The translations under genes were made by a program, and so were the position numbers. A model generated the notes under the pieces. That model did not search any database. It saw nothing but the letters and a program-made list of their open reading frames with translations, and was not told the origin of the DNA. From Norana najaformis (lineage: Eukaryota > Annelida > Clitellata > Crassiclitellata > Hormogastridae), in the NCBI GenBank assembly GCA_964023275.1, contig OZ029915.1, positions 38,319,073 through 38,383,072 of the forward strand: 64,000 nucleotides of DNA, written 5' to 3'. Below, piece by piece: positions 1 to 26,499 of this stretch (the stretch's first letter is position 1; each line of letters opens with the position of its first letter).

Positions 1-1817
1 TTTGTCTGATGGCCAGCCCACTTTTCAGTACTGCACAGTTTTCCACTCAGCCTATCACCTTATTCAATAGAGAAGTGGTTGGACCAATCTTTGCAGATGT
101 TATCCTAATTTCCACAATCTTCACCTTAGTCTTCAAAATTAATGGTCTTGGTCATCAAAATCTTACAATTAGCTTGGTTTCATAATCTGAATTTTCTTCC
201 TTCAAGAAATGCCTCAAAACTCACTACATGTAGTTCTCACCTGCTTCAAACATGGACATCTAACTGCATTATCACCTCAGATTCACATTTCTGTTTGACT
301 TTGTGTTTTACAAATTTTAATAACAATAATTATAATAATAATGCCAAAAAATAATAATATACAGCACATCAATGAGGTGCAATGCACAATTCTTTGGTGC
401 CAAAGGAAGGACTCTGCCAACTGCCCCGGTCTTGGGCTCATCTCCATGTTGCATGTCATCCACGGAACTGTGGGCTACACACCCTGGAGACAAGCCCAAG
501 ACTGGTACAGTTGGCAGAGTTGAGGAAATGGCAACACTCCAGAGAGGGGCATGCCAGTCAATGATGATAATGATTAGCTTTGGACCTGGCACAGATCAAC
601 CTAAGAATAGCTTTGGCCTCTACTTGTAGCTAAGGTGGCTCTGCTGAAATAGTCAACTACAGACAAAACCAGTAAGATTTACTTGGAAAAATCTTCAACC
701 TCAACTTCAAACAGAACTAGTCAGTGAAAACGAAACGTTGACAGAGGCAGCGGTCTTTGGTAGCTGCATTGTTGCTCAGGGCAGCTGAACTTGCTTACCT
801 AAAGACACAAGGAACTTCAGGATCCTTTGTTGCCAAGTCAATAAAGCATAGCACCAGACCACGATATGGAACTCATTCAATATCAAACATGTCCAGGACC
901 TATGTAGAAACTGTACAGGGTGGCAAGGCATAGCAAATAACTAATTTCAACAAGGATTTTTTGTAAATAATGTCCTCAGAACTAGCCATGTACTCTCCAT
1001 TTCTTGGCCACTTTATGGTCTGAATATGTATCTGAACACTTACACAGCACCTCGTAAGAACCCCTCGAGGGTGCTAAACATGGCTATTTGGCAGATCTAA
1101 GAGATGCGAATTAACAGAAGCTGAAAATCTTCACAAATCTACACCCAGGAAACATTGTGTTGCAGATTCTGACAAACCGATGTGGCACACCTTCCAAAGT
1201 TGCAAAAATATATCACACACATCATTCCCATTACATTTAACATAAATTATGTATTTATACAAACTGCAATGTATACAAAGGCCATGTGCTGTACATGTAT
1301 GAAGTAACATATTTGACTGAGTCACCGCTTGTACACCAACAGAGAACCAGGCTGGAGCTTCAGTGACCATTAATCTCTTCAAACGGCAAAGATTAAAGAT
1401 TGATGATTGAGTGAACAAAGACTGTTCACTAAAGGAAATGCACAGCCTTACTAAATAAATGTCATTCACTTTTAACGCTAAAGTTTAAATTAAAATCAAC
1501 AAGCAACAGATAGATATTTACATAAATGGATTAATCAATTAATTAACATGCCGTCAAACCCACTCTTTTTCCAGCAGAAAATAATACACTAGTACAATGC
1601 ACATTACTAGAATAAAAACTAGGAAACAGGAGAAGGACTGTTTTTAAACTGTAATAAAAATTCTCAAACTGTAATAAAAATCCTCAAAGAGATAAGATCA
1701 ACAGCTATTATGCAGTTACCTATGCAAACAGTACAGTGCTACATCTGAGGTAAAAATTCCCTTGCTTTAAATCATGTTAACAACAAAATCAACATGTGTT
1801 TGTGTGTGAACTCCCAT
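1..1817. other. Intergenic, nothing recognised
   Basis: AT-rich DNA with a 20-bp direct duplication (AAACTGTAATAAAAAT units at about 1647-1683). I see no exon, RNA gene or full transposon. Confidence 0.4.
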
Positions 1818-2047
1818 GTAACTGTAATTGTAACTGAAGATTTGTATAGTGCCTCTTCAAAATGGTTTTAAGTGCTTACGGAATAGAGGTAAAGAAAGAC
1901 CAAGCAGCTCATGTCGCAGGGTGGCAGGCAACCTATTCCGGAAAGTTGGACCAACCACAGAGAAGCTGCTATGCTGCACTGGACGTTCGGACCAGAGGAG
2001 CAAACAGATCACCCAGTGCAGCAGAGTGAAGGGATCTACGGCCTAAA
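1818..2047 (-). mobile_element. LINE 3' tail fragment
   Basis: Minus-strand translation contains FSVVGPTFRNRLPATLR, the decayed C-terminus typical of CR1/L2-like LINE open reading frames (GPSLWNxLP). It is followed by a short tail of GTTACAATTACA-like repeats at about 1818-1835. Heavily 5'-truncated. Confidence 0.65.
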
Positions 2048-4099
2048 ATGCACAAGACCGAGAAAAATAACTTGTGTGCACTTCTAACACAATTTCATCA
2101 AATGCATGTTATGAATGCATAGTCCTGAGGTGCTAACCTTTTGTCTTAAGTGCAAACACACTAACACCAATCTAAACACTGGACATTTTCAGCTGCATGA
2201 CTCAGCATCCAACTCATGCAGCTGCACAGATACAAATCCCAAAAGCATTACCGAAAGACCACAACATGCTGATTGCTGCACCAAATATTAAGTGAATCCA
2301 CAAAATTTTTTATAATACTTGTGCATTAATTTACATATCCCGTAGTTTGATTTCTACAAAAAAATATGAGATTTTACTCAACATGTGTGCAGGTTTTAAA
2401 TTATTTCATGCCTGGTAAGAGAAATGATGAAATCTGAGCCTAGATCTCAAGCATGTCAGTCTCCATCAAGGCACAGGAACACAGATGCAAACTGACACAG
2501 ACATCAGAACCCTGCCAACAGTTGTAAAGCACTGATAGAAGAGATCGTGCATCTATTTTTAATCAGACACGACAAAAAACAAAGCATCCACACAGATTCA
2601 CTACTCAAGTCCAAACAGCTCTTTGTATAGCATATTTATGAAGGAACGTTTGCTGCATTCTACAAATAACTAAATTCCAAAAACAATTCTGCAACTCTAA
2701 CTAGATGCTGATAAATTCAATCAAAATGTCATCTCCCCTTTGTAAGTCAGAATGTTGCCTGGTCTAACATCTGTTATTCATATTCTGTTATATGTTATAT
2801 AAATTAACAAAAAATGACTTTAATCAGTTCTCTGAATAATCAAATAGTAATTTGCCATTAAAAGCTGTTGCATAATTTTAAAACTTACATATGCATATCA
2901 GTATTTAAAACCTTTTACATAAATTGCCAATTAAGTAAGCCATAACTGCAGAAGTTCCAGTACAGACAGGAGTCTTCTCAGGTCAACCGTTTAAATCTCA
3001 GTCATACTGATGCATTAAGAAATGCGGAATATATGTTAGAACTACTGAAACAAGTTCAAAAACTGTCCTGAATTTTTATATCAAACACAGAATCAAACCC
3101 ACAACACCTAAAAGGCTAGGGCAGAGGGCACACAGAGGAACGACAGATTCAAATGCAACAGACTTCCTTTAGTCATGATTTTAGTTAGATCTCTGCTAGT
3201 AAAACTGCCTTTGTGCAGAACAAGAGTTGTCACTATCTAAAAAAGACTGAAACATAACGAAGTACAAGAAAAGAAATCTAAAATCTTATTCACAAAGTGA
3301 ATAAAATACTTTTCAGTAAGATCAGAAATGCACGATAGCTCTGTAATAAATTACAGCATCTCACAATAACTTACAACAATGCTAAACAATGATTTTATTT
3401 CAATTACCTTGGCTTACTTACTAAAACTTGCTCAAATAGTACTGTGCCAAACTAGAAGATTAGTGAAACATGGGAGACCAAGAGGCCCAGCATCTTGCCT
3501 TTATCATACCATCACCAATAAATGACAAAGGTAAAGGAAGAAAAGGGAGACTGCAAAGTAACGACTGAATTCACAGAAACTAATAAAGCCAGTAAATAAG
3601 GGAGAAGCCAGAATGCATGGATATCTAAGGAAGGGGTATCAAGATCAAGAAACATAAAACGTATAAAGAAATAGGAAGCAACAAAAAAGATAAAAGAATA
3701 ATAATAGGAATGATGACAGCACTGTAGCCTGTTCAAAATAGCATGAATATAACAAACATATGAACATAAACATGAATAATTTCTACTGTGCATCAAAGCC
3801 AAATGCACTACATCAGCACAAAACAAGAGTTTCAAACACGCGACAGCAGTGACTGATATGTGACTTTAGAGTGGACAGATGAAACCAGTTGCCATACAAA
3901 CCGACTGAGATTCTCAACTCAGCAATGTTTTAATAAGGATCACTTAACAGAACAGACTGCTGAACAGAGAACCAGAAGCAAGTCAATCTGCACTTAGGAA
4001 GACAAGACGGTGCAATCATCCACGAAAAAGACAACTGGACAAAATACCTAAACAGACAAGACTAAATAATCGGTGCACAAAACAAGAATGAGTAGTTAA
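2048..4099 (-). other. SIK3 3' UTR and flank
   Basis: No coding signal downstream of the SIK3 stop. The nearest clear AATAAA on this strand is at 3394-3399, about 700 nt past the stop, a candidate cleavage signal. The cleavage site cannot be fixed without transcripts. Confidence 0.5.
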
Positions 4100-18933
<14,834 letters not shown>

Positions 18934-18967
18934 TCATTTTGCTCTTTACCGCCGTCTAGTATTTGAC

Positions 18968-19140
18968 ACAAATCGTAATCGTCATCCCGAGATTTCTACA
19001 GCGTCCGCAAAGCCACGTCACGGGGACCAGCTTATTCACAAGCGCTCAGTCAAAACAAAATCGATAGGTAAAAGGGTTTGGTTCAAGATCAAGATCCAAA
19101 GGTCAAGCAAAGACAGTGTGGCACCTATGGTGGGTAATTC
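18968..19140 (-). mobile_element. LINE/SINE 3' tail, family A
   Basis: On the minus strand it ends ...CGCTGTAGAAATCTCGGGA then a short GATTACG-type tail. The body contains CTATCGATTTTGTTTTGACT. At least four more copies lie in this window (19975, 33163, 37158, 37643). It begins only about 100 bp upstream of the SIK3 ATG. Confidence 0.75.
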
Positions 19141-19489
19141 ATAGTTATCAAAATGGTTTTCTACAAAGTGAATGCAAATCCCCAAAATTCTCAGCACCAC
19201 TCAAGCCGCATTAGGGAGTCCAGTTTAATCACCGGCGCTATTTCAAAGCAAGTCCGTTTGGTTATTTTTGGTGCTAGGTCAGAATTCTTGGAGGTCAAGC
19301 CGGGAGCTACTGTAAAAATCGTTGGTGATACAGGTCACAGATGGTGCGAAAGCAAAAGCAGGATAGGATAGGCTAGCTTGAAGAGTTCGATTTTTAGTCT
19401 TGAGTGAAAAGCTATCGGAGAAATGGCGAGAGGAAGATATTCGTATTAACAGGTAAGCACAGAGCTAGTGTAGGTCTTTAGGAAATTCG

Positions 19490-19690
19490 TTCAAAAGAGC
19501 GGGCACCGCAAAGATTAAGGAGCGGTTGCATAATTTGAGAGAGGAGGAGATTGGAGGCCGAGAAAGAGAGGCATGAGAACCAGCTTATTTTACTTCTCAC
19601 CCTGAAATTGGCTTGCAAAACGATTTTGCTTAGTAACGACCATCGACTGATGCCTTAAGCATTAATACAGTGGCGCTATAGAAATTCTAT
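19490..19690. mobile_element. Composite repeat: family F piece and family C LINE tail
   Basis: 19490-19580 (ATTAAGGAGCGGT...AGGCATGAGAA) recurs at 23735-23840. The following 19600-19690 is a plus-strand LINE tail of family C, with CGACCATCGACTGATGCC and GGCGCTATAGAA. Confidence 0.55.
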
Positions 19691-19781
19691 TGTTGTTGTT
19701 GGTGGTGGTAGTGGTGGCGGCGGCGGCGGCGGTGGCGGTGGTGGTGGTGGCAGCAGCAACAGCAGCAGTAGTAGTAGTAGT
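19690..19781. repeat. Mixed GTT/GGT/GGC/AGC/AGT triplet microsatellite
   Basis: A 92-bp run that shifts through five related trinucleotide units, directly abutting the 3' end of the family C LINE tail. Confidence 0.9.
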
Positions 19782-19974
19782 ACAGAGCGAGTTGATTTTG
19801 ACTGTTGGATAATGAATAGCTAGCGAATTTAAGAGGGTTGAGAAGTTTGAAGGGCATTGTAAGTAAGAGACAATTTTGTAGTGGATGCGCTTAAGGTTCT
19901 TAAGCCAAGGAAGCGATTCGAGCAATGCGGTTATATGGTGTTATTTTGGAGTTTGGTAACTGCACGGGTAAGAC

Positions 19975-20055
19975 AACGCCCAAGGAAAGCTAAATCTCGG
20001 GAACCAGTTTATTCACCGGCGTTCAGTCAAAACAAAATCGATTGACAGATGAGGA
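19975..20055 (-). mobile_element. Family A tail, short fragment
   Basis: About 80 bp match the 18968 copy, including ACCAGTTTATTCAC and CAGTCAAAACAAAATCGATT. Confidence 0.6.
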
Positions 20056-20894
20056 CAGGTATGGTAACTAAATTCTTTACTACTTTTTCTTAAATTGAGA
20101 TGTTGCCAGCGTTTGCGATAGCTGACATTAGCCAAGTCAAAGCAAAATCCATTTAGTTACTAAATAAGATCACTCGACTAGGTACACCTAGGTTAGTGAT
20201 TAGTAAAACAGACTATGGTTCAAGATGACGGTTGGACCCTGTGTGTATATTATATATATAAATTATTTCACTCTATTGGTAACTTCATCTCTACTATAAT
20301 ATTTCAAACGACGAAGTAACAACCTCATGAAGCACTGAAATTTGAAGCCAGTTCATTTATATAAAATGTCTTGATAAGAAAAATGACAATAATTAACGTT
20401 ATTATTTTTACATATTTTATTACATATTTAATCAAACTGACCTTAATGACTACATGATTGTGGCTTGTTTCAGAATTTGAATCTCAGAATACCACGGTCC
20501 CCGTACTCGTAGATCTTAAATGGAGTGGCACTCATTCAAATGGGCATCCGATAAATTCATTGAAAAATGATCAGGGTTGCGGCAATACGATCGCTATAGA
20601 AAACGTGTAGGGGAAGCATGATGTCTAATTTCAAGGCACTGCATAAACTTCTTTAAGAGCACGCTGTCAGTCGCATGATGGCGCATCTAAACTACTTTTA
20701 TTTACGCCATTGAATCTCTATAATTGTAATCTGTGGCAACGAAATGCGTGGGGTGATTGACGTCATTCAAAGATTCGCCCCACGCAGGAACTCGCACGAG
20801 GGAGCCAGAGGTGCTGGCCGCAGGGATTTAAGAACAGCTTTACCAAACCCACTCCTGGGCAGGATCATCGTAAATCTGATTATAATATTTCGCG

Positions 20895-21047
20895 AATCTA
20901 GGTGTTCGAAATCGTAATCGTAAACGCGAAATTTCTAAAGCGCTACTGAAAAGCTAAGCGCAGGGCACCAGTTTATTCACGAGTGCTGCGTCAAGTCCGT
21001 GGGGTTGTCCAAAGCTGCCATGTCAAGAACCAAGTCCGGTTGCCAGG

Positions 21048-21125
<78 letters not shown>

Positions 21126-21565
21126 GGGAGAGGAGGCTAGGTTGGGTTGTGTTTTAGCTGAGAGAAATGGGAAGACTGATCAGAGGGGAATTTCTTGAAA
21201 AGGCGAGACTTCAGTTTCGAATGGAATCCTTGAGGAGTAATAGAAAGAGTGAACGACAGAAGGGATAAAGGAGCAGAGAATTTGTGAAATATAGGAGGGA
21301 GATCGTTCCAGAGTTGAGGTGCAGTGTAGTGTATGGATCGGTTATAAGAGAACTGAAGATGAATAGTTACAGAGGGACAGACAAGAGTGAGGTAAGAGGA
21401 TGAGCGAGTAGAGCGGCCCGATTGGTGGAAAATAGTTTGCGAAGTAAGTAGGTTGGGAAAACTGGAGAGAGTTATAGGTTAGGGAAAGAACTTTGAAATG
21501 AATGCGTTCCAGGATTTTGGTGTTGGGACGGTAAAAGCGCTTTGGAAAATATGTTGAGAGTTAAA
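20895..21565 (-). mobile_element. LINE 3' end, family B
   Basis: The minus-strand reading contains the LINE C-terminal pattern LWNDLPP...FKSKL...LFKKF. It is followed by a 3' UTR ending in CGCTTTAGAAATTTCGCG and a GATTACGATT tail at about 20905. The same UTR occurs at 38900, 45240, 46060 and 63330. The copy is interrupted by the (AG)n array. Confidence 0.7.
21053..21122. repeat. (AG)n microsatellite
   Basis: About 70 bp of uninterrupted AG dinucleotides inside the family B LINE copy. Confidence 0.97.
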
Positions 21566-21687
21566 CGATTCTAATCTAATATAATCGTACAGCTTCTATA
21601 GCGCCACAATAATAATACCCTAGGCAGCGGTCAATGGCACTCCAAAACGTAATAGCAATCCTTTCATTTCCAAGGGTCAGTCCTTGT

Positions 21688-21785
21688 GACAGAAAGGACA
21701 GTTGGAAACGAGTGAATAAGCTAATTCCAGCGACTTAGCTTACGTTGAGAGCTGTAGAAATCTCGAGATTACGATTACGAGTGCA
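21688..21785 (+). mobile_element. LINE/SINE tail, ATTACG-ended
   Basis: Plus-strand fragment ending GAGAGCTGTAGAAATCTCGA then GATTACGATTACGAG. It is the same 3' terminus as family A with a different body. Confidence 0.6.
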
Positions 21786-22084
21786 CTACCTAGCAACACT
21801 TCTACACACTTAAACAAATGTGGAAGTGCATTCCAGAACCGTGGACGAACAACAGAAAAAGCGTTGCTGTCAAGAGCAGTGTTCATTCAAGGTATGGCAA
21901 GAGAAAGGCTATCAGACGACCGATAGTGATGATAAATCTGATGGGGTAAGTGTATGTTGAAGGTATACTGCGGTTGACTAGAATGCGGTGGCTTATAGGC
22001 AATTATACTAATTCTGAAATTAATTCTCTGCTCAACAGGGAGCCAATGCTGGGGTAATGTGATCAAGAACTGGTGTAAAGTGAT

Positions 22085-22440
22085 CACATTTAAAAGTAGG
22101 CCTATCTGTAATAGCCTAGCTATGAGTTCTGAACTCTTGGCAAATATAATTCCAAATATAAAGTCTTTACCCTTAGCTTGTGGAATAGTTACAAACTCTC
22201 ATACGTCCGTTGATCTGACAGAGGTGCAGGCAAATCCAAGATCTTATACCTTAGACCTTCCCTGATGAAAAAGGCAACCCCTCCACTCCTACCAGTAGCT
22301 CTGCATTTAGATATAAATTTATATTCCGAAATAGATACAGGTATGCTAATAGCAGTATCCGAATCAAGCCAGGTTTCAGTTAAAGCCAGGAAGAAGATCG
22401 AGAGATGTGAAAGAATCGTAATTTCCATGGGTCAGTCCTT
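22085..22440 (-). mobile_element. LINE endonuclease-domain fragment
   Basis: Minus strand encodes FFLALTETWLDSDTAISIPV and GRSGGVAFFIREGLRYKI, the ETWL and GGVAxFIR motifs of APE-type endonuclease domains in non-LTR retrotransposons. No reverse transcriptase adjoins it. Confidence 0.8.
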
Positions 22441-22496
22441 GGACAGGAAGGCCAGTTGGCCTATTTAAATATGTAGTCAATGTATACGTGCGTACG

Positions 22497-22560
22497 CATG
22501 TATGTTTGTATGTATGTACGTACGTACGTACGTACGTATGTACGCTTGTATGTATGTAGG
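22497..22560. repeat. (GTAC/GTAT)n tetranucleotide array
   Basis: Imperfect run of GTAC and GTAT units, followed by a TAGGCCTA palindrome at 22557-22564. Confidence 0.85.
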
Positions 22561-22650
22561 CCTATGCATAATTATGTAACGCAGATGGTCGAAAATGCAG
22601 TGTCCGGATATACCTCAAGTCACGCGGCCCAAACTGCACAAAATCCGGTA

Positions 22651-23680
22651 CAGTAAAACTTCGATATAACGTCCCGGTTAAAACGGACTTTCGGATAATA
22701 CAAACTTTTTTTAATCCCGGTCAATTTTCCACCTTTCGCCATGTAAATGAATACGGTTACAACGGACTCGCTTACGGAAGACTTTCGTTTAATACGGGCC
22801 GATTATCAGGTAAATCGGCCGTGTACTGCCTCAGTTATAAGGACTGCAATCGGCGGGAGGTCACAGGGCTGCTTGAACTTTGCCGCCTATGATGTATCGA
22901 GTACGCTAGTTAGCGCTTGGCGTGATATCTATACATGCTTGACATGTATGCCGACCAGCGCGGCGCCGAGTTACAGCATCGGGCTAACAAGCGACTGACA
23001 GATTGTTTCACAGCCAGGTGTTGACACAACTTTGACAGACCAGCTCTGCAGATAATTATGTGCTTTAATATTCTAACAACAGTATTTCGGTTGTTTGACA
23101 CAGTCGGCATGACTTAAAGGATTCGCCGTCTCCTAAGCCCCCACCCCGTGTCACAGAGGAGTGGGAATGTTGAGGCGTGGCTGGCGCGAGACAAAGAATG
23201 CGCCGTCGGTTATACCTCCACTTTCTTAAAGGGACGTGCGCCGGTCACGTCTCAACGTGCTCTGCGAAAATCTATGCCCCGCCTCGAAAATCCTGTGCAC
23301 GCTCTTGGTGTCAAAGGGTCAGGTATCGGCATTACCTTTATACTCTGGGTGACAGTAGGTATCGGCATTATCTTTACACTCGGGGTGACAGCGACGCCGC
23401 ACAAGATCATGCCCTTGACACTGAAACTTTTTGACTGCCGGTCAACGTCGGATGCGACAGACGACTATGAAGGATTTCTTTTGAGGAGTTTAGCATTAGC
23501 TTATAAATAAGCTAATAAAGAAATAAATTGTTTTCATTGGTACTGTCAATGTCAGATATGCGTATAATAGGTCAATGCGTAATGTACGGTACGGACTGGT
23601 GGGTTTGGTTACAAAAGACCTCGGAAATAACGGACGTTTACAACTGGTCCGCAGAAGTCCGTTATAACGAAGTTTTACTG
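22651..23680. mobile_element. pogo-like Tc1/mariner element, decayed
   Basis: TIRs begin CAGTAAAACTTCG(A/T)TATAACG at both ends (20 of 21 identical), flanked by TA at 22649-22650 and 23681-23682. This is the usual signature of pogo/Tigger-type elements. The 1030-bp interior has no intact transposase. It holds a 36-bp tandem duplication at 23321-23391. Confidence 0.8.
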
Positions 23681-23734
23681 TATATAAGTAAGAATAACTC
23701 TGAAACTCAGCTTGGGACACAGTAGATAACCGAA

Positions 23735-23860
23735 CATGAGAGAATTATCGAGATTAAGGAGCGGTGCAGAACCTGAGAGAGAAGGATAGCGGCGGCCGAG
23801 ATAGAGAAGGTATGAGAAAAAGTGGGTAGATCTGGGTGGCTGGATAATGAATAGCTGAAG
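23735..23860. repeat. Family F repeat copy
   Basis: Shares GATTAAGGAGCGG...GGCCGAGA.AGAGA.G.ATGAGAA and GGATAATGAATAGCT with 19500-19580 and 19805-19825. Probably another LINE tail in minus orientation. Confidence 0.5.
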
Positions 23861-24679
23861 GCAGTTTTATAATCAAATATGGGGCGAAGTGGGCGGTTAG
23901 GACAGAACCAGATATTTCGAATACAGAGGAGAATCAGGAGATTACTAATCCTTATAATCTTTCAACCAAACAAGACACAAAATAACGGCCATCTTGGCCG
24001 CCGAACATCTATAGCAAGTACATGTATGTGTTGTAGGTATATTATACTGAAAGATTTCTAAAATTTCTCAAGTGCTATCATATACAACCCAGGCGCATGA
24101 CTCCAATTTAACGCACGAATGTGTATGCAGTAAGATTTATTTATTTAAAATGAGCACATTCACATCCATACTTTATAGCTACTAGGGCCCTATTGTGCTA
24201 AAAATAACGAGGCCTACACGTATTGTAGTCTACAGTTCGGAACTTGTACCTATCTATGCAGGTCAATTCACAGTGCGTCAAGGCTCCAGCCTACCACCGT
24301 ACGGGAGACATTTGTCTAGGCCTATATTTCTTGGCTGGTGCATGCAACGTTGTTAGCCATTTCGATGTTGTAGTCGTCCGTTTGGCTGAAATACAATGAA
24401 AACGAATAGTTAACTGCTCTGTAGGCCTATGTATTCGTACAAAAACATGATACCATTTAAGAAATTATCAAAATGCTGATTATCGTCCTACGATTGCTCA
24501 ACAGTAGGTAGGCCTATACAGTTTGAGTAGGCTACTAAGATTTGATCCACTTTTGTTCAGATATACCGGTCTTAGAAGAATAATGACCCGCACTTTGCGT
24601 CAGCGAAAGATGTATAACTTGCCATCGAGCACAAACTCAAAGCATTTCTAAGGATTGGTGCGTAGGACTCTCACCGTTG

Positions 24680-24905
24680 CCTGTCTGAGACCGTCTCCAT
24701 TCAGCCTCATTCTCTGTCTGCTCGTAGTGGCGTACCTGGCCCGGGGTCCTGACCTTCTGACCCCATCACTCTTGGGATTCATGTCGATTTTTATAATCGT
24801 GATTGCGATATTGACTTGAAAGGACCATCCGCTAATGCCTTGGGCATTATGATAACGACGCTATAAAAGTCTTTAGATTAGATTAGATTAGAATAGATTA
24901 GATGT
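24680..24905 (+). mobile_element. LINE 3' tail, family C, with GATTA tail
   Basis: Ends GACCATCCGCTAATGCCTTG, then GACGCTATAAAAGTCTTTA, then repeats of GATTA. The same terminus recurs at 19600, 37885, 44830, 53340, 54217 and 59430. Confidence 0.7.
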
Positions 24906-25066
24906 GCAGTAGATCCGATTAGAAGTTTCAGATGTTTTTGACTTTATCGATAGATACGAGTATCATAAAATAAAGAGCAGCCCATGTAGCCCACATATGC
25001 CACAGTTGATACTTAACCCTACAAAATTCGTTGGCTTCCGGGACATAGTTATGTACACGACACATT

Positions 25067-25582
25067 TTATATACATACTTTACAAGGGACTGGAGATCGA
25101 CGAACTGGACTGAAAGAGTCAATCCGACGACGAAGACCAGAGTCAAACAGCGGAACAGACCGATCAAAGCCACCCACCGAGGAGGAGTCAAGCGCTGGTC
25201 CATCTCTTTCCGCTCTAGCGTGGCTAAGGCCAGAACGGGCGAATGGGTTAAAGGCATCCGTCCGATGTTGCAACTGAGCCTGCTGCTGCTGCTGCTGCAT
25301 TCTCTGCATCGCCAGCATCAGCAGCAACCCCTTCACCGAAGGCGCCGCCTCCTCTGGCTGCCCAACGCCCAGGCCGGTGCGGTCTCCCACCGCCGCTGGT
25401 TCCCTGTCGCTGGCCTCGACCGCCCTCTTCCCGGCGAAATGGACAGCGCTGCAGCGGCAGACGTTGCCTCCGCGGCCCCAAGTGCAGAGGTTCTGGCAGT
25501 AGGCCGAGTACTCGAGGGTGTCGTTGGCGAAGACGCAGATAGACAGGAAGTAGACGACGACGCCGAGGGTGCAGCACTTCAT
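25067..25582 (-). CDS. Putative secreted neuropeptide-like precursor with four-Cys amidated peptide
   Basis: 171 codons if unspliced. I chose the ATG at 25582 because it starts a typical signal peptide, MKCCTLGVVVYFLSICVFA, with A at -3 of the codon. The predicted mature peptide (residues 20-50) begins NDTLEYSAYCQNLC and ends NVCRCSAVHFA. It is followed by GKR, an amidation and dibasic cleavage site. Cys spacing is C-x3-C-x8-C-x-C. The rest is a spacer with a Gln run (MQQQQQQ), a few basic sites and FSPVRR. A GTATGT donor-like site at 25078 means a 3' exon is possible; otherwise the frame stops four codons later. I do not recognise the family. Coding GC is higher than its surroundings, and a TATA/initiator pair lies upstream. 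Confidence 0.65.
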   Translation of the reverse strand: MKCCTLGVVVYFLSICVFANDTLEYSAYCQNLCTWGRGGNVCRCSAVHFAGKRAVEASDREPAAVGDRTGLGVGQPEEAAPSVKGLLLMLAMQRMQQQQQQAQLQHRTDAFNPFARSGLSHARAERDGPALDSSSVGGFDRSVPLFDSGLRRRIDSFSPVRRSPVPCKVCI

Positions 25583-25844
25583 CCTCGACGACGTATCGAG
25601 GCGGCACGACAGACTTCCGATTCTGCGATGATGCGGATGGTTCGACTTCATCAGAACAGCTCTGCGCACAGCACCAGCACCAGCAGCCGATTCAACTGTG
25701 AACTTCAGTAGAAAGTGGAGTCAATCAAAGGCCACTATGCGCGTCACAGTTCGTTAACCTGCAGAGCCATGCCAGCAGTCACAGAGCCATAGAACACAAC
25801 TCAGTCGACCAGAGTTTCTGGCTGAAGCACAGCAGCCTTCTAAC

Positions 25845-25875
25845 TGCGTTGGCCGTCATTTCCTCGGCCTTTATA
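25845..25875 (-). promoter_or_regulatory. TATA box and initiator for the peptide gene
   Basis: TATAAAG at 25875-25869 and an initiator-like GCAGTT with its A at 25845, exactly 30 nt downstream, on the minus strand. The implied 5' UTR is about 263 nt. Confidence 0.6.
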
Positions 25876-26389
25876 TGCAGGTGACAATAAGTGCATCTGA
25901 AGTCCGTTTCCGGTTGCCTTCAGTCGAGTCGCCGGCGCCTGCACTCGCACTGACCATTTTAGCAATTTTGACAGAGCAGGCGACGTGCCACACGCGACGC
26001 CCCGCAAGTGCACGCAATCAATCTCCAGTTGCTTCTGTCCATCTGGACCCGTCCATCATCCACCCTCCCTCATCCGTCCGTCCCACTCGTCCGATTTCAA
26101 GCCACCTGCTCACGAGACAGTCGAGACTACGGTCGACGACGCTTGACGACGACTGGACAGACACCCGAAACAAGAGTCCGACGAAGAAGGCGACCCCTGT
26201 TGACCAAACAAATCAAGATGACGCCGACTCGTCAGCAGCAGCTGCACTGAAGTCGTTTAAAGTTACGGACACTCGCAGAACGAGCGACACCAGTTGTCCC
26301 AACAGATTTGACAAGCTTCTGAACTCCGTCTCCACAAGAAATTGCCCATAACGTGTTGCTTTCCACAGCAATCGGCAGCATGTGTATAA

Positions 26390-26397
<8 letters not shown>

Positions 26398-26484
<87 letters not shown>
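26398..26484. repeat. (TA)n microsatellite
   Basis: About 85 bp of TA dinucleotides after a short GTGTGT run. Confidence 0.97.
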
Positions 26485-26488
<4 letters not shown>

Positions 26489-26499
26489 GCACGTATGTA

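Noticed and set aside
25220-25711. 163-codon plus-strand frame opposite the peptide precursor
   Set aside because: Leu/Arg/Ala-rich shadow of the GC-rich minus-strand exon. No domain or signal peptide, while the minus frame has signal peptide, Cys motif and cleavage site.
25875-26351. 158-codon plus-strand frame upstream of the peptide gene
   Set aside because: Compositionally biased (Ser/Thr/Pro/Arg), lacks recognisable motifs and overlaps the TATA region. Probably non-coding.
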